Assembly (NCBI GenBank): GCA_964421565.1
Contig: CAYQXJ010000006.1
Span: 124,001-188,000, forward strand
DNA from: CAYQXJ01 sp964421565
GTDB taxonomy: Bacteria; Planctomycetota; Brocadiia; SM23-32
Reading direction: 5' to 3'
DNA length: 64,000 bases
Below the pieces are notes generated by a model, which had not been told where the DNA came from, ran no database searches, and saw only the letters and a program-made list of their open reading frames with translations. The number at the start of each line of letters is the position of its first letter. Within the stretch, counting starts at the first letter, position 1. Below are positions 32,455 through 39,939 of this stretch, piece by piece. The position numbers were made by a program, and so were the translations under genes.

Positions 32455-32835
32455 CTACGACGCCATCTTGATGTCGATCACCGGCGAGCCGTCGAACGCG
32501 TCGAGGCCGTTCACGACGATCTCATTATCGCGGACCACCTGCACTTCGACCACGGTCGAGCCGATGGGGTTCGGCCGCATGGGGCTGCGCAGTGCGAACA
32601 CGCCGCGCTTCGGTTTGCGGCGATTGCCCCTGGGGTGGCCTTGCAGGATGGAGCGGGCTTCCTCGTCGAGCCGATGCATCCACCACATCACCTGGATGCG
32701 GTCTCCGGGCTGGAGCCGCAGCAGGGCGGGCTTCAGTTCCGGCCGCACCTCGATGATGCACTCTCCTTCCGGGAACTCGTCGTCGTCGCGGTGGACGGTC
32801 GCCACGGGGCGAACGGTGTAGTTTCTTTCAGGCAT
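32455..32835 (-). CDS. TrmO/TsaA-family tRNA methyltransferase
   Basis: 126 residues: the UPF0066 beta-barrel that uses SAM to methylate N6 of threonylcarbamoyladenosine at tRNA position 37. Motifs: CIIEVRPELKPALLRL, VMWWMHRLD, RGVFALRSPMRPNPIGST (the SAM/active-site signature) and GLDAFDGSPVIDIK. E. coli TrmO has an extra C-terminal domain that is absent here, as in the short archaeal-type members. It is 85 bp from the radical SAM gene on the same strand and may be co-transcribed. Short members of the family may have other substrates. Confidence 0.85.
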   Translation of the reverse strand: MPERNYTVRPVATVHRDDDEFPEGECIIEVRPELKPALLRLQPGDRIQVMWWMHRLDEEARSILQGHPRGNRRKPKRGVFALRSPMRPNPIGSTVVEVQVVRDNEIVVNGLDAFDGSPVIDIKMAS

Positions 32836-32989
32836 AGCCCTTCCGTGCTACTTACTGACGAATCGTGGTACCCATGGTGATTGTAATGCGGGGGGCGCGG
32901 CTCGGCAACGGCGCGCTCCGTCGCAAGCGGCGCCCGGCTCTGCTATAGTGGAACGAGGACACGCACAGAAGGCGGGCGGAGAAGCGAGC

Positions 32990-33739
32990 ATGGCCAAGAC
33001 GATAGTGGTAACCGGTCGGGGCGGGGTCGGCAAGAGCACGTTCACGGCGCTGGCGGCGAGATGCCTGGAGGGTGCGCCTCTGCTGATCGACGCCGATCCG
33101 GACCAGAGCCTTGCCCAGTTGCTCGGAGTCGACCTCTCCGAGCGGGGCGTCAACACCATATCCGACGCTCTCTACGAGCTGCAGCAGCCGGGGGATGAGC
33201 TCGGTTCGATGCCGCTCGCCGAGAAGGTGGACTACCTGGTCAACGTCAATTGCCTCTACGAGGCGAGCGGTTTCGACCTGATAACGCTCGGGGTCAAGTG
33301 GACGAGGGGTTGCTACTGCGCCCCGAACAGCGTGCTTCAGAGCGTGCTGCCGAGCCTGGCCGCGAACTACCGTTACGTGCTGGTCGACTCCCCGGCGGGG
33401 CTGGAGCATGTCAACCGCCGCATCGTCACCGACGTGGACAGCATCTTCGTGCTGATCGACCCTTCCGCGAAGTCGCTGCGCAACGCCGAACGGCTATCGG
33501 AGATCGCCGAGACCATAGGGGTCAGCTACCGACACCTGTACCTGGTCGGCAACCACCGGTTCACCCGGGCGATGGAGTCGCGCGCGCGCGAGCTGGACGG
33601 CGCCGTCTACCTCGGCCGCATGGTGGCGGACGAGCGGGTGGTGGCCGCCGACTGGGAGGGCGAGTCGCTGCTGGATCTGCCGGAGGATTCGCCCGCCGTG
33701 CGCTCGGTGCGGGACATCCTGGGGGGGGCCGCAGTCTGA
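32990..33739 (+). CDS. CooC-like P-loop ATPase (MinD/ParA superfamily)
   Basis: 249 residues from ATG 32990, preceded by GGAGAAG; a GTG at 32948 is less likely. The deviant Walker A is GRGGVGKSTF, with Asp in DADPDQSL and VLVDSPAGLEH as switch II. The motif KWTRGCYCAPNSVL contains a CxC pair at the position where CooC, the nickel-inserting ATPase of carbon monoxide dehydrogenase, binds metal across its dimer. This points to metallocofactor insertion rather than chromosome partition. No CO dehydrogenase gene is in the window, so the client is unknown. Confidence 0.8.
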   Translation: MAKTIVVTGRGGVGKSTFTALAARCLEGAPLLIDADPDQSLAQLLGVDLSERGVNTISDALYELQQPGDELGSMPLAEKVDYLVNVNCLYEASGFDLITLGVKWTRGCYCAPNSVLQSVLPSLAANYRYVLVDSPAGLEHVNRRIVTDVDSIFVLIDPSAKSLRNAERLSEIAETIGVSYRHLYLVGNHRFTRAMESRARELDGAVYLGRMVADERVVAADWEGESLLDLPEDSPAVRSVRDILGGAAV

Positions 33740-33802
33740 AGGCAGTGCGCCGGGGGCCGCCCCGTGCGTCCCAACCGTGGGGTCGCCGACACTCCTTCTG
33801 CT

Positions 33803-33831
33803 TTCACTCTGCCGGGGGCGCTCGCTATAAT
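33803..33831 (+). promoter_or_regulatory. Sigma-70 promoter for the M55 peptidase gene
   Basis: TTCACT (33803-33808, 4/6), a 17-bp spacer and a perfect TATAAT (33826-33831), 66 bp before the ATG at 33898. Confidence 0.6.
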
Positions 33832-33897
33832 CCGCGTAACCGCGGGTCTACGAAGCGCGGTATCTTGCCCGAGAGGGCGGCGCGTGCGGGAGCCGAG

Positions 33898-34848
33898 ATG
33901 TCGCAGGTTGCTGGCCAGCAAGATGCAGGGGCTGCCGGGGAGGTCTCCTCCACCACGCCGACCGAGGCGATGAGCCTGCCCCGGCAGGAGGCGCGCCGAG
34001 TGTTCGTGAAGGTGGACATGGAGGGCGTCAGCGGCGTGGTGAGCCCGCGCCAGTTGTGTCCCGGCAACGAGGAGTATGCTTTCGCGCGCCGCATGATGAT
34101 GAGCGACCTGCAGGCGGTGCTCGAGGGCGCCTTCGCCGGCGGATGCCCGGAGGCGGTGGTGTATGATGCCCACGCCGAGGGGCTCAACGTGGACCTGACC
34201 GACCTGGACAGCCGCACCGTCGTCGTCAGCGGCCGGCCGGAGCTCCAGAACGGGTTCTTCTGCGGCGTGCACGACACCTTCAGTGCCCTCTTCCTGGTCG
34301 GCTTTCACGCGCGCGCAGGGGCCCCGCATGCACTGCTGCCGCATACTTTCGGCCCGGAGATAGCGGCTGTCCGGCTCAACGGTTCCGAGCTCGGCGAGGT
34401 CGGGCTCGAGGCGGCGTTGGCGGGCGAGTTCGGTGTGCCGCTCGCCTTCGTCTCGGGCGATTCGGCCACTGTGCATGAGGGCCGCGAGCTGCTCGGCCCC
34501 GACCTGGAGGCCGTGGAGGTGAAGAAGGCCGTCTCCCCCGATAGCGCCATCTGTCTGCCCACCTCGCGGACGAAACGCATGCTGCGCGAGGCGGCCACGC
34601 GCGCCGTGCGCAAGGTCGGCCAGTTGCCGCCCGTAGTCTTCCAGTCGCCCGCCACACTCCAGATCGTGTATCACCGACAGCAGGATGCCGACCGCATGGC
34701 GGAAGCGAACGGGATCGAGCCGGCCGGCGAGCGGACGGTCCGCACGCAGGGCCCCACGGTGCTGGCCGCCTACAAGCACTTCGTGCATGCCCGCCAGGGC
34801 ATCGACCCCGGCACAGGCCCCGTGTCTCAGCCCACCCCGAGTTCCTGA
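33898..34848 (+). CDS. M55 family D-aminopeptidase (DppA-like)
   Basis: 316 residues from ATG 33898 (GGGAG at correct spacing); the frame is open far upstream but without homology. The core starts VFVKVDMEGVSGVV, with Asp and Glu that bind zinc. VYDAHAEGLNV (DxH), GVHDTFSALFLVGFHARAG and HTFGPEIAAVRLNG follow, as in Bacillus DppA, a self-compartmentalising decameric peptidase for D-amino acid peptides. No signal peptide, so probably cytoplasmic peptide recycling. The first 33 residues (Ser/Thr/Ala rich) are an unusual extension. It converges on the macrodomain gene with a 22-bp overlap. Confidence 0.9.
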   Translation: MSQVAGQQDAGAAGEVSSTTPTEAMSLPRQEARRVFVKVDMEGVSGVVSPRQLCPGNEEYAFARRMMMSDLQAVLEGAFAGGCPEAVVYDAHAEGLNVDLTDLDSRTVVVSGRPELQNGFFCGVHDTFSALFLVGFHARAGAPHALLPHTFGPEIAAVRLNGSELGEVGLEAALAGEFGVPLAFVSGDSATVHEGRELLGPDLEAVEVKKAVSPDSAICLPTSRTKRMLREAATRAVRKVGQLPPVVFQSPATLQIVYHRQQDADRMAEANGIEPAGERTVRTQGPTVLAAYKHFVHARQGIDPGTGPVSQPTPSS

Positions 34849-35363
34849 AGCGCGTGAGAATACGCCCGGTAATCGGCCGGGCTGAACAGCACGAACCGAA
34901 CGAGTTCCAGCTCGCCCGGGTGCTCCCGCAGCCATTCGACGACGGTGCCCAGTGCGACCTTCGCAGCCTGGGCTATCGGGTAACCGTACGCCCCGGTGCT
35001 GATGGATGGAAATGCGACGGAACGCAGGCCGTGTTCGCGCGCCAGGTCGAGGCTGGAACGATAGGCGCCCGCCAGCAGTTCCCTTTCGCGTTCGCCGCCG
35101 CGCCAGACCGGCCCGACCGCGTGGATGACCCGCTCGGTGGCCAGGTCTCCGGCCGTGGTGAGGACGGCCGAACCCGTCTCGCATCCGCCGATTTCGCGGC
35201 ACTCGCGCATGATGCTCGGCCCGCCGGCGCGGTGGATGGCTCCGTCCGCGCCCCCGCCCCCGCGAAGCCCCCGGTTGGCAGGGCTCACGATCGCGGCCAC
35301 GTCCTGCTCCGTGATGTCGCCCTCCGTCAACTCCAGCGTCGTTCCGGCGATGTCGACCTTCAC
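34827..35363 (-). CDS. Macrodomain protein (O-acetyl-ADP-ribose deacetylase-like)
   Basis: 178 residues from GTG 35363. VDIAGTTLELTEGDITEQDVAAIVSPANRGLRGGGGADGAIH matches the MacroD fold, though the usual NAAN is SPAN. GSAVLTTAGDL, VIHAVGPVW and SISTGAYGYP, which cradle ADP-ribose, are present. It likely hydrolyses O-acetyl-ADP-ribose or removes ADP-ribose from proteins or nucleic acid. No ADP-ribosyltransferase or sirtuin is adjacent, so the substrate is open. Confidence 0.92.
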   Translation of the reverse strand: MKVDIAGTTLELTEGDITEQDVAAIVSPANRGLRGGGGADGAIHRAGGPSIMRECREIGGCETGSAVLTTAGDLATERVIHAVGPVWRGGERERELLAGAYRSSLDLAREHGLRSVAFPSISTGAYGYPIAQAAKVALGTVVEWLREHPGELELVRFVLFSPADYRAYSHALQELGVG

Positions 35364-35485
35364 CCGAGCACCTTTCTATGTGTTTTATGTCGCTGCCATA
35401 TAAGTATTTACGATTAGTGCGTGCAGGCCGCCGCGCGTTTCTGTCAGAGTGATCGTTGTATACAAGACCTGCGGGAAGGGCAAGC

Positions 35486-35827
35486 GTGAACAGGGAACCG
35501 GACCACTACAGCGTGCTCGGAGTGGCCAGGGACGCCACTGCCGAGCAGATCAAGCACGCCTACCGCCGGCTGGCGCTGCAGACGCACCCTGATCGCCGCG
35601 GCAGCGACGGCGCGAACGAACGCTTCCGGCGCGTTCGCCGGGCATACGAGGTGCTACACGATCCGCAGAGTCGGCGCCGCTACGACCTGGAGAGTTCCGC
35701 GCCCCCGCGGGGCGACTCGTTTGCGGGCTTCTCACAGCTCTTCTCTCGTCTGATGCAGGGGCTGCGCACGCGTGCCGCAACGCCGCCCGACCTGCCCTCC
35801 GCCGACGAGCTGCGCCGGGCGGGATAG
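35486..35827 (+). CDS. Stand-alone J-domain protein
   Basis: 113 residues from GTG 35486, chosen over a TTG at 35456 because GGGAAGG precedes it. A J domain occupies most of the protein: YSVLGVARDATAEQIKHAYRRLALQTHPDRRG (with HPD), then FRRVRRAYEVLHDPQSRRRYD. There is no Gly/Phe or zinc-finger region, so it is not a full DnaJ; it probably recruits DnaK to a specific client. It ends 2 bp from a convergent SDR gene. Confidence 0.88.
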   Translation: MNREPDHYSVLGVARDATAEQIKHAYRRLALQTHPDRRGSDGANERFRRVRRAYEVLHDPQSRRRYDLESSAPPRGDSFAGFSQLFSRLMQGLRTRAATPPDLPSADELRRAG

Positions 35828-35829
35828 CC

Positions 35830-36546
35830 TTACAGCCCGCCGAACAGGCGCAGCACCGAACCCTCCAGCGCGGGCATATCACCGCCGCAGAGCGTTGCCA
35901 GCACGTGCGCTATCTGTCCCGGCTGCACCCAACTGTCGTGGTCGGCCTCCGGCATGAGTTCGCGCGTGACGGGAGTGTCGATGATGCCGGGCATGATGGC
36001 GTTGACGGCGATGCCCGTGCCCTTCAGCTCCTCGCGCAGGGCCCGGGTGAGTGTGATGATGCCGCCCTTGGCGACGGCGTACGCCGTCGCGCCGGGCTGC
36101 AGGTCGATGGCCGCTTTGGAGGAGACGTTCACTATGCAGCCGGCCCCTGACTGACGCATTGCCTTCAGGGCATGCTTGCAGCACAGGAAGGCGGTCTTCA
36201 GGTTGCGCTCCATCATCTTGTCCCACGTGGCGAGTTCCGTCTCCCACACCCTCTGGCCGAAGGCGAAGCCGCCCACGAGGTTCAGCTGGGCGTCAATGTT
36301 GCCGAACTGATCGACTGCGAAGTCCATCACCTTGCGGACCTGCTCTTCGTCCGTCAGGTCCGCGCCGATGCCGCGGCAGTCGGCAGCCAGGCCGTCACCG
36401 AGTTCGCGGCGCAGCGAGTGCCAGCTCTCTTCGCTGTGCCAGGGCACCACAACGCGCGCGCCCTGCTGCAGGAAGCGGCGCGTGACGACGGTGCCCAGGT
36501 TGCCCGTTCCTCCCGTGATTACGGCGACCTTCTCGGCCAGTGTCAT
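35830..36546 (-). CDS. Short-chain dehydrogenase/reductase
   Basis: 238 residues. VAVITGGTGNLG is the NAD(P)-binding Gly motif, LNLVGGFAFG replaces the usual NNAG, VNVSSKAA has the catalytic Ser and YAVAKG the YxxxK pair. The end PGIIDTPVTRELMPEADHD resembles 3-oxoacyl reductase-like and rossmann SDRs of unknown substrate. Activity is probably NAD(P)-linked oxidation or reduction of an alcohol/ketone; the substrate cannot be inferred. It lies 15 bp after a methyltransferase gene. Confidence 0.9.
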   Translation of the reverse strand: MTLAEKVAVITGGTGNLGTVVTRRFLQQGARVVVPWHSEESWHSLRRELGDGLAADCRGIGADLTDEEQVRKVMDFAVDQFGNIDAQLNLVGGFAFGQRVWETELATWDKMMERNLKTAFLCCKHALKAMRQSGAGCIVNVSSKAAIDLQPGATAYAVAKGGIITLTRALREELKGTGIAVNAIMPGIIDTPVTRELMPEADHDSWVQPGQIAHVLATLCGGDMPALEGSVLRLFGGL

Positions 36547-36561
36547 GGCTCTGCCTCCCGC

Positions 36562-37242
36562 TCATTGCGGCGCCCGTGCCAGGAGTCTGGCCAGGCCGTG
36601 GCGATGCGGGCGCCCGTGGGTGTGGTCGGTCAGGCTGAACTCGCTGTACTGTTCCACTTCCAGTCCGGCAAACAGCCGCGGCAACTCGCCCGGAGCGAAG
36701 AAATGGCGCAGCAGGTCGGCGAACTCGCTCGCCGGCCCTTCGCCCGTGAATCCGGGATCGTGCTGGCTGTACTCCTCCACCAACAGATAGCCTCCGGGCC
36801 GCAGCCCCTGCGTGATGTCACGGGCCAGGCCCGGTTGCCCGCCGGCGGGCACGAATCCGAGCACCGTAACGGCGAGCACCAGGTCCCATGAGCGGGGCGC
36901 GATGTCGAACTGGCGGATATCCTGGCAGACGGCGCGCAGGCCGAGCCGTCGCCGGGCGGCCTGGCGGCGCAGACGGACTATGCCGGCCGGCGCGCAGTCC
37001 ACAGCCGTGACCCGGAAGCCCTGCCCGGCGAGGTAGAGGGCATTACGCCCGTAGCCGGCCCCGATGTCCAGCGCGTCGCCGGGCCGCCGCACGCACGGGC
37101 GCTCTATCAGCCTGCGCAGCGCCGGGCTCGGCTCCGGGCCGAAGTAACTTGCCGTTGCGTCGTAGCTTCTGTCGAAGGCGCCCCTTACGGCCGCATCCGA
37201 CTGTTCTATGACCGATGACACAGCACCGCCCCCCTCTGGCAT
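36562..37242 (-). CDS. Class I SAM-dependent methyltransferase
   Basis: 226 residues from ATG 37242 (a GTG at 37221 is a possible start). LDIGAGYGRNALYLAGQGFRVTAVD is the SAM-binding motif I-II; CQDIRQFDI and LVLAVTVLGFV are motifs III-IV; LRPGGYLLVEEYSQ follows. Layout resembles TehB and small-molecule methyltransferases. The acceptor is unknown. Rubrerythrin lies 27 bp downstream on the same strand in the opposite gene order, that is, rubrerythrin is transcribed first. Confidence 0.85.
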   Translation of the reverse strand: MPEGGGAVSSVIEQSDAAVRGAFDRSYDATASYFGPEPSPALRRLIERPCVRRPGDALDIGAGYGRNALYLAGQGFRVTAVDCAPAGIVRLRRQAARRRLGLRAVCQDIRQFDIAPRSWDLVLAVTVLGFVPAGGQPGLARDITQGLRPGGYLLVEEYSQHDPGFTGEGPASEFADLLRHFFAPGELPRLFAGLEVEQYSEFSLTDHTHGRPHRHGLARLLARAPQ

Positions 37243-37269
37243 ACCCCCTGACTTGCGACGTCCGATGCG

Positions 37270-37776
37270 TCACTCGATGAACATGAACCAGTGCTGCGGC
37301 GCTCCGCAGATGGGACATTCCTCGGGGGGTTGCCCTTTGACGGTGTTGCCGCAACCGCGGCAGACGAACATGAGGGTGGGACGCAAGTCTTTGCCCTTCT
37401 CTTCGAGCCGCGTGATGGCTTCGCCGTAGAAGTCTCGGTGGATCTTCTCGACCTGGAACGCGTAGTCGAAGGTCTCCTCTGCGTCCTGTTTGCCCTCGTC
37501 CCTGGCCTGGTCGATGAAGCCGGGGTACATCGACTCGACCTCCTCGTTCTCCCCGGCGCGCGCCGCGTTCAGGTTGGCCAGTGTCTCGCCGACACCGTCC
37601 ATGACTCCGAAGTGGTTGCCGGCGTGCACGCTCTCGGCGGCCGCCGCCGCGCGGAAGAGGCGAGCGATCATCGGAAAGCCGTCCGCCTGGGCCTTCTTGG
37701 CGAAGGCCAGGTATTTCTGGTTGGCCTGACTCTCTCCTGCGAACGCTGCTGCCAGATTCTGCTGTGTGTCACTCAT
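37270..37776 (-). CDS. rbr: Rubrerythrin
   Basis: 168 residues from ATG 37776, fixed by GGGGAGG. It reduces hydrogen peroxide at a diiron site in anaerobes. The ferritin-like four-helix bundle has the Glu-bearing motifs AGESQANQKYL, AAAESVHAGNH, AARAGENEEVESMYP and QVEKIHRDFY; the C-terminal rubredoxin domain has CRGCGN and CPICGAPQHWF, an Fe(Cys)4 site. It takes electrons from rubredoxin, one of which is encoded at 57156-57317. It has its own promoter with a palindromic operator candidate upstream. Confidence 0.95.
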   Translation of the reverse strand: MSDTQQNLAAAFAGESQANQKYLAFAKKAQADGFPMIARLFRAAAAAESVHAGNHFGVMDGVGETLANLNAARAGENEEVESMYPGFIDQARDEGKQDAEETFDYAFQVEKIHRDFYGEAITRLEEKGKDLRPTLMFVCRGCGNTVKGQPPEECPICGAPQHWFMFIE

Positions 37777-37837
37777 CGGCACACGCCTCCCCCACAGTAG
37801 ATGCTGCGAAAGGGCCGGAGGAACCCCCTTCTCCAGC

Positions 37838-37871
37838 GTTGCACTATAGTGTAACAGGTGGCCCCTGCCCA
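37838..37871 (-). promoter_or_regulatory. Rubrerythrin promoter with overlapping palindrome
   Basis: On the minus strand: TGGGCA (37871-37866, 4/6), a 17-bp spacer and TATAGT (37848-37843). An 18-bp inverted repeat (37838-37855), GTTGCACTATAGTGTAAC with a single mismatched pair, covers the -10 and its flanks. It is a typical site for a repressor, plausibly a peroxide sensor, although it does not match a PerR box. Confidence 0.5.
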
Positions 37872-37983
37872 TGCAACGGCTTGGGGCGGGCGTTTGGGGG
37901 CGGCCGGGGGCGCTTTCCCCAGCGGGGCCGTTGTGGTATGCTGCCAGGGGATGAGCAACGGATTGGTTGCCCGGAACAGCGCG

Positions 37984-38496
37984 ATGGAACTGAAGAAATA
38001 CCCGGACCGTGTGCTGCGCACAAGGTGCCGCCCCGTGCGGGACGTGGACGACGCAGTGCTGCGGCGCGCCGAGCGTATGCTGGATTTCATGTACGAGTCG
38101 GACGGGCTCGGCCTGGCGGGACCCCAGGTTGGCTGGACTCAGCAGATTGTGACCGTAGATGTCACCGGTGAGCGGGAGGGGCCCCGCATCTTCCTGAATC
38201 CCCGCATCGTGGAGATGCAGGGCGCCGCGGAGATCGAGGAGGGCTGTCTGAGCCTGCCGGGCGTCCGGATCGAGGTGCCGCGCGCCGAGAAGATCAAGCT
38301 CGTGGCCTACACCATCCGCGGTGAGAGGTTAGAGTTCGACTTTGAGGGCCTGCCCGCCATCGCGTGGCAGCACGAAGTGGACCACCTGAACGGTACGTTG
38401 ATCATCGACCGGCTGCCTCCCACGCGGCTGATGGCCGTGCGGGACCAGTTGAAGCGACTGGAACACGCTCCTGCGCCGGAGCAAGTCGCCGAGTAG
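37984..38496 (+). CDS. def: Peptide deformylase
   Basis: 170 residues from ATG 37984 (an in-frame ATG at 37951 would add non-family residues). It removes formyl from initiator Met, using a Fe2+ site. All three motifs are present: GLGLAGPQVG (41-50; GP where AP is usual), EEGCLSLPG with Cys88, and QHEVDHLNG with His130, Glu131 and His134. It begins a def-fmt-DUF116 run and so pairs with the enzyme that adds the formyl group to Met-tRNA. Confidence 0.95.
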   Translation: MELKKYPDRVLRTRCRPVRDVDDAVLRRAERMLDFMYESDGLGLAGPQVGWTQQIVTVDVTGEREGPRIFLNPRIVEMQGAAEIEEGCLSLPGVRIEVPRAEKIKLVAYTIRGERLEFDFEGLPAIAWQHEVDHLNGTLIIDRLPPTRLMAVRDQLKRLEHAPAPEQVAE

Positions 38497-38525
38497 CGCC
38501 GAATCGCAAACCGGCATCACCGCCC

Positions 38526-39473
38526 ATGAGATTGCTCTTCTTCGGAACGCCCGATTTCGCCGTGCCCACGCTCCAGGCCCTGCACGGAGCGGGGCATGAT
38601 GTGGCCGTCGTGGTGACCCAGCCTGACCGGCCGCGAGGACGCGGCGGCAGGATGGGGCAGACAGCCGTCAAGCGTGCGGCGACGGCGCTGCGGCTGGAGG
38701 TGATGCAGCCGCAGAGTGCGAACGACCCGGGCTGCGTCGATCAGTTGCGCGAACGGCATGCGGAGCTGGGTGTGGTCGTGGCCTACGGGCAGATTCTCAG
38801 CCCGGAGCTGCTGGCGGTGACGGAAGGGGGCTTCATCAACGTGCACGCGTCGTTGCTGCCGGACTACCGCGGCGCGGCGCCGATCAACTGGGCCATCATC
38901 CGGGGAGAAGAGGTGACGGGGGTGAGCGTCATCCGCATGAGCCCGCAGCTCGACACCGGCCCGGTCCTCGCCGAGCGAAGCGTGCCGATAATGCCCGATG
39001 AGGACGCGGGTGCGCTGCACGACCGGCTGGCCCGAGTCGGGGCGGCAGTCTGTTGCGACGTGGTAAACCGCCTCGACGCCGGTGAGCGCATGCAGGGTCG
39101 CCCGCAGCCGAAGCAGGGGGGCTTCTTCGCGCGCAAGCTCACCAAGCAGGACGGCCGACTGGACTGGAGCCTGCCGGCCGAGGTCATACGCAACCGTGTG
39201 CGCGGGCTGACGCCCTGGCCGGGGGCCTATTGCACCTTCGGGGGTGAGAGGCGCGAGGTGAGGGTGACGCTGCTTGCGGTCGAAGCCGCCGCCGACGGAG
39301 GCCGGGGCGCGCCGGGCACCGTGACCGACGTGGACCGGGGGGGCGGCATTGAGGTGCTGGCCGGGCAGGGGAGTGTTGTGGTCCGACGGCTCAAGCCCGC
39401 TGGCGGCCGCGAGATGGACGCCTCCGATTTCGTCCACGGCTACCGCGTGCGTCCGGGCGATCGCTTCGTCTGA
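38526..39473 (+). CDS. fmt: Methionyl-tRNA formyltransferase
   Basis: 315 residues from ATG 38526. It transfers formyl from 10-formyl-THF to Met-tRNAfMet. LLFFGTPDFAVPTLQAL at the start, VVAYGQILSPELL, the active-site FINVHASLLPDYRGAAPINWAI, and SPQLDTGPVLAE are present. The C-terminal OB-like domain contains LDWSLPAEVIRNRVRGLTPWPGA. It is 29 bp downstream of def. Length is normal. Firm identification. Confidence 0.96.
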   Translation: MRLLFFGTPDFAVPTLQALHGAGHDVAVVVTQPDRPRGRGGRMGQTAVKRAATALRLEVMQPQSANDPGCVDQLRERHAELGVVVAYGQILSPELLAVTEGGFINVHASLLPDYRGAAPINWAIIRGEEVTGVSVIRMSPQLDTGPVLAERSVPIMPDEDAGALHDRLARVGAAVCCDVVNRLDAGERMQGRPQPKQGGFFARKLTKQDGRLDWSLPAEVIRNRVRGLTPWPGAYCTFGGERREVRVTLLAVEAAADGGRGAPGTVTDVDRGGGIEVLAGQGSVVVRRLKPAGGREMDASDFVHGYRVRPGDRFV

Positions 39474-39493
39474 TCCACTGCGAGGGAAGAGCG

Positions 39494-39931
39494 TTGGCAA
39501 GCAAGTTCGTCAGCTTCATGAACGCCATTACCCGCCTGCGCCGAACGAGCTGCCGGCCGGGGGAGCTGCTCATACTGCTGCCCTCGTGCCTGCAATGCAG
39601 CGAGTGCCGGCAGAAGGTGACGGTGGACGTGCAGCAATGCCGTCGCTGCGGCCGCTGCAAGATCGGGGAGATACTGCAACTGGCCGATGAGTACGGGGTT
39701 CGCTGCGCTGTGGCGACGGGGGGGCGGCTGGCGCTGGAGCTTTCGCAGGACGACGGAGTGAAGGCCGTGCTCGCCATCGCGTGCGAGAAGGAGCTGAAGG
39801 AGGGCATGGCCGCCGTCTTCCCCAAGCCTTCGCTCGGTGTCATCAACCTGCGGCCCAACGGCCCCTGCACGGACACCGACGTTCACATGGACCGGGTGCG
39901 CGAGGCGCTGGAGTGGCTCTTGCGCAAATGA
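39494..39931 (+). CDS. DUF116 family protein
   Basis: 145 residues from a TTG start with GGGAAG upstream. LPSCLQCSECRQKVTVDVQQCRRCGRCKIGEIL holds a cluster of six cysteines likely to bind zinc or iron-sulfur, followed by a Rossmann-like portion (VRCAVATGGRLALELS, VLAIACEKELKEG). DUF116 has no proven function. It is often near fmt, lipoate or biotin metabolism genes. Here it is 20 bp downstream of fmt and presumably in its operon. Confidence 0.85.
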   Translation: MASKFVSFMNAITRLRRTSCRPGELLILLPSCLQCSECRQKVTVDVQQCRRCGRCKIGEILQLADEYGVRCAVATGGRLALELSQDDGVKAVLAIACEKELKEGMAAVFPKPSLGVINLRPNGPCTDTDVHMDRVREALEWLLRK

Positions 39932-39939
39932 CGCACCGC

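Noticed and set aside
33607..35202. A 531-codon minus-strand open frame
   Set aside because: Runs antisense across the CooC-like and M55 genes with no family motif.
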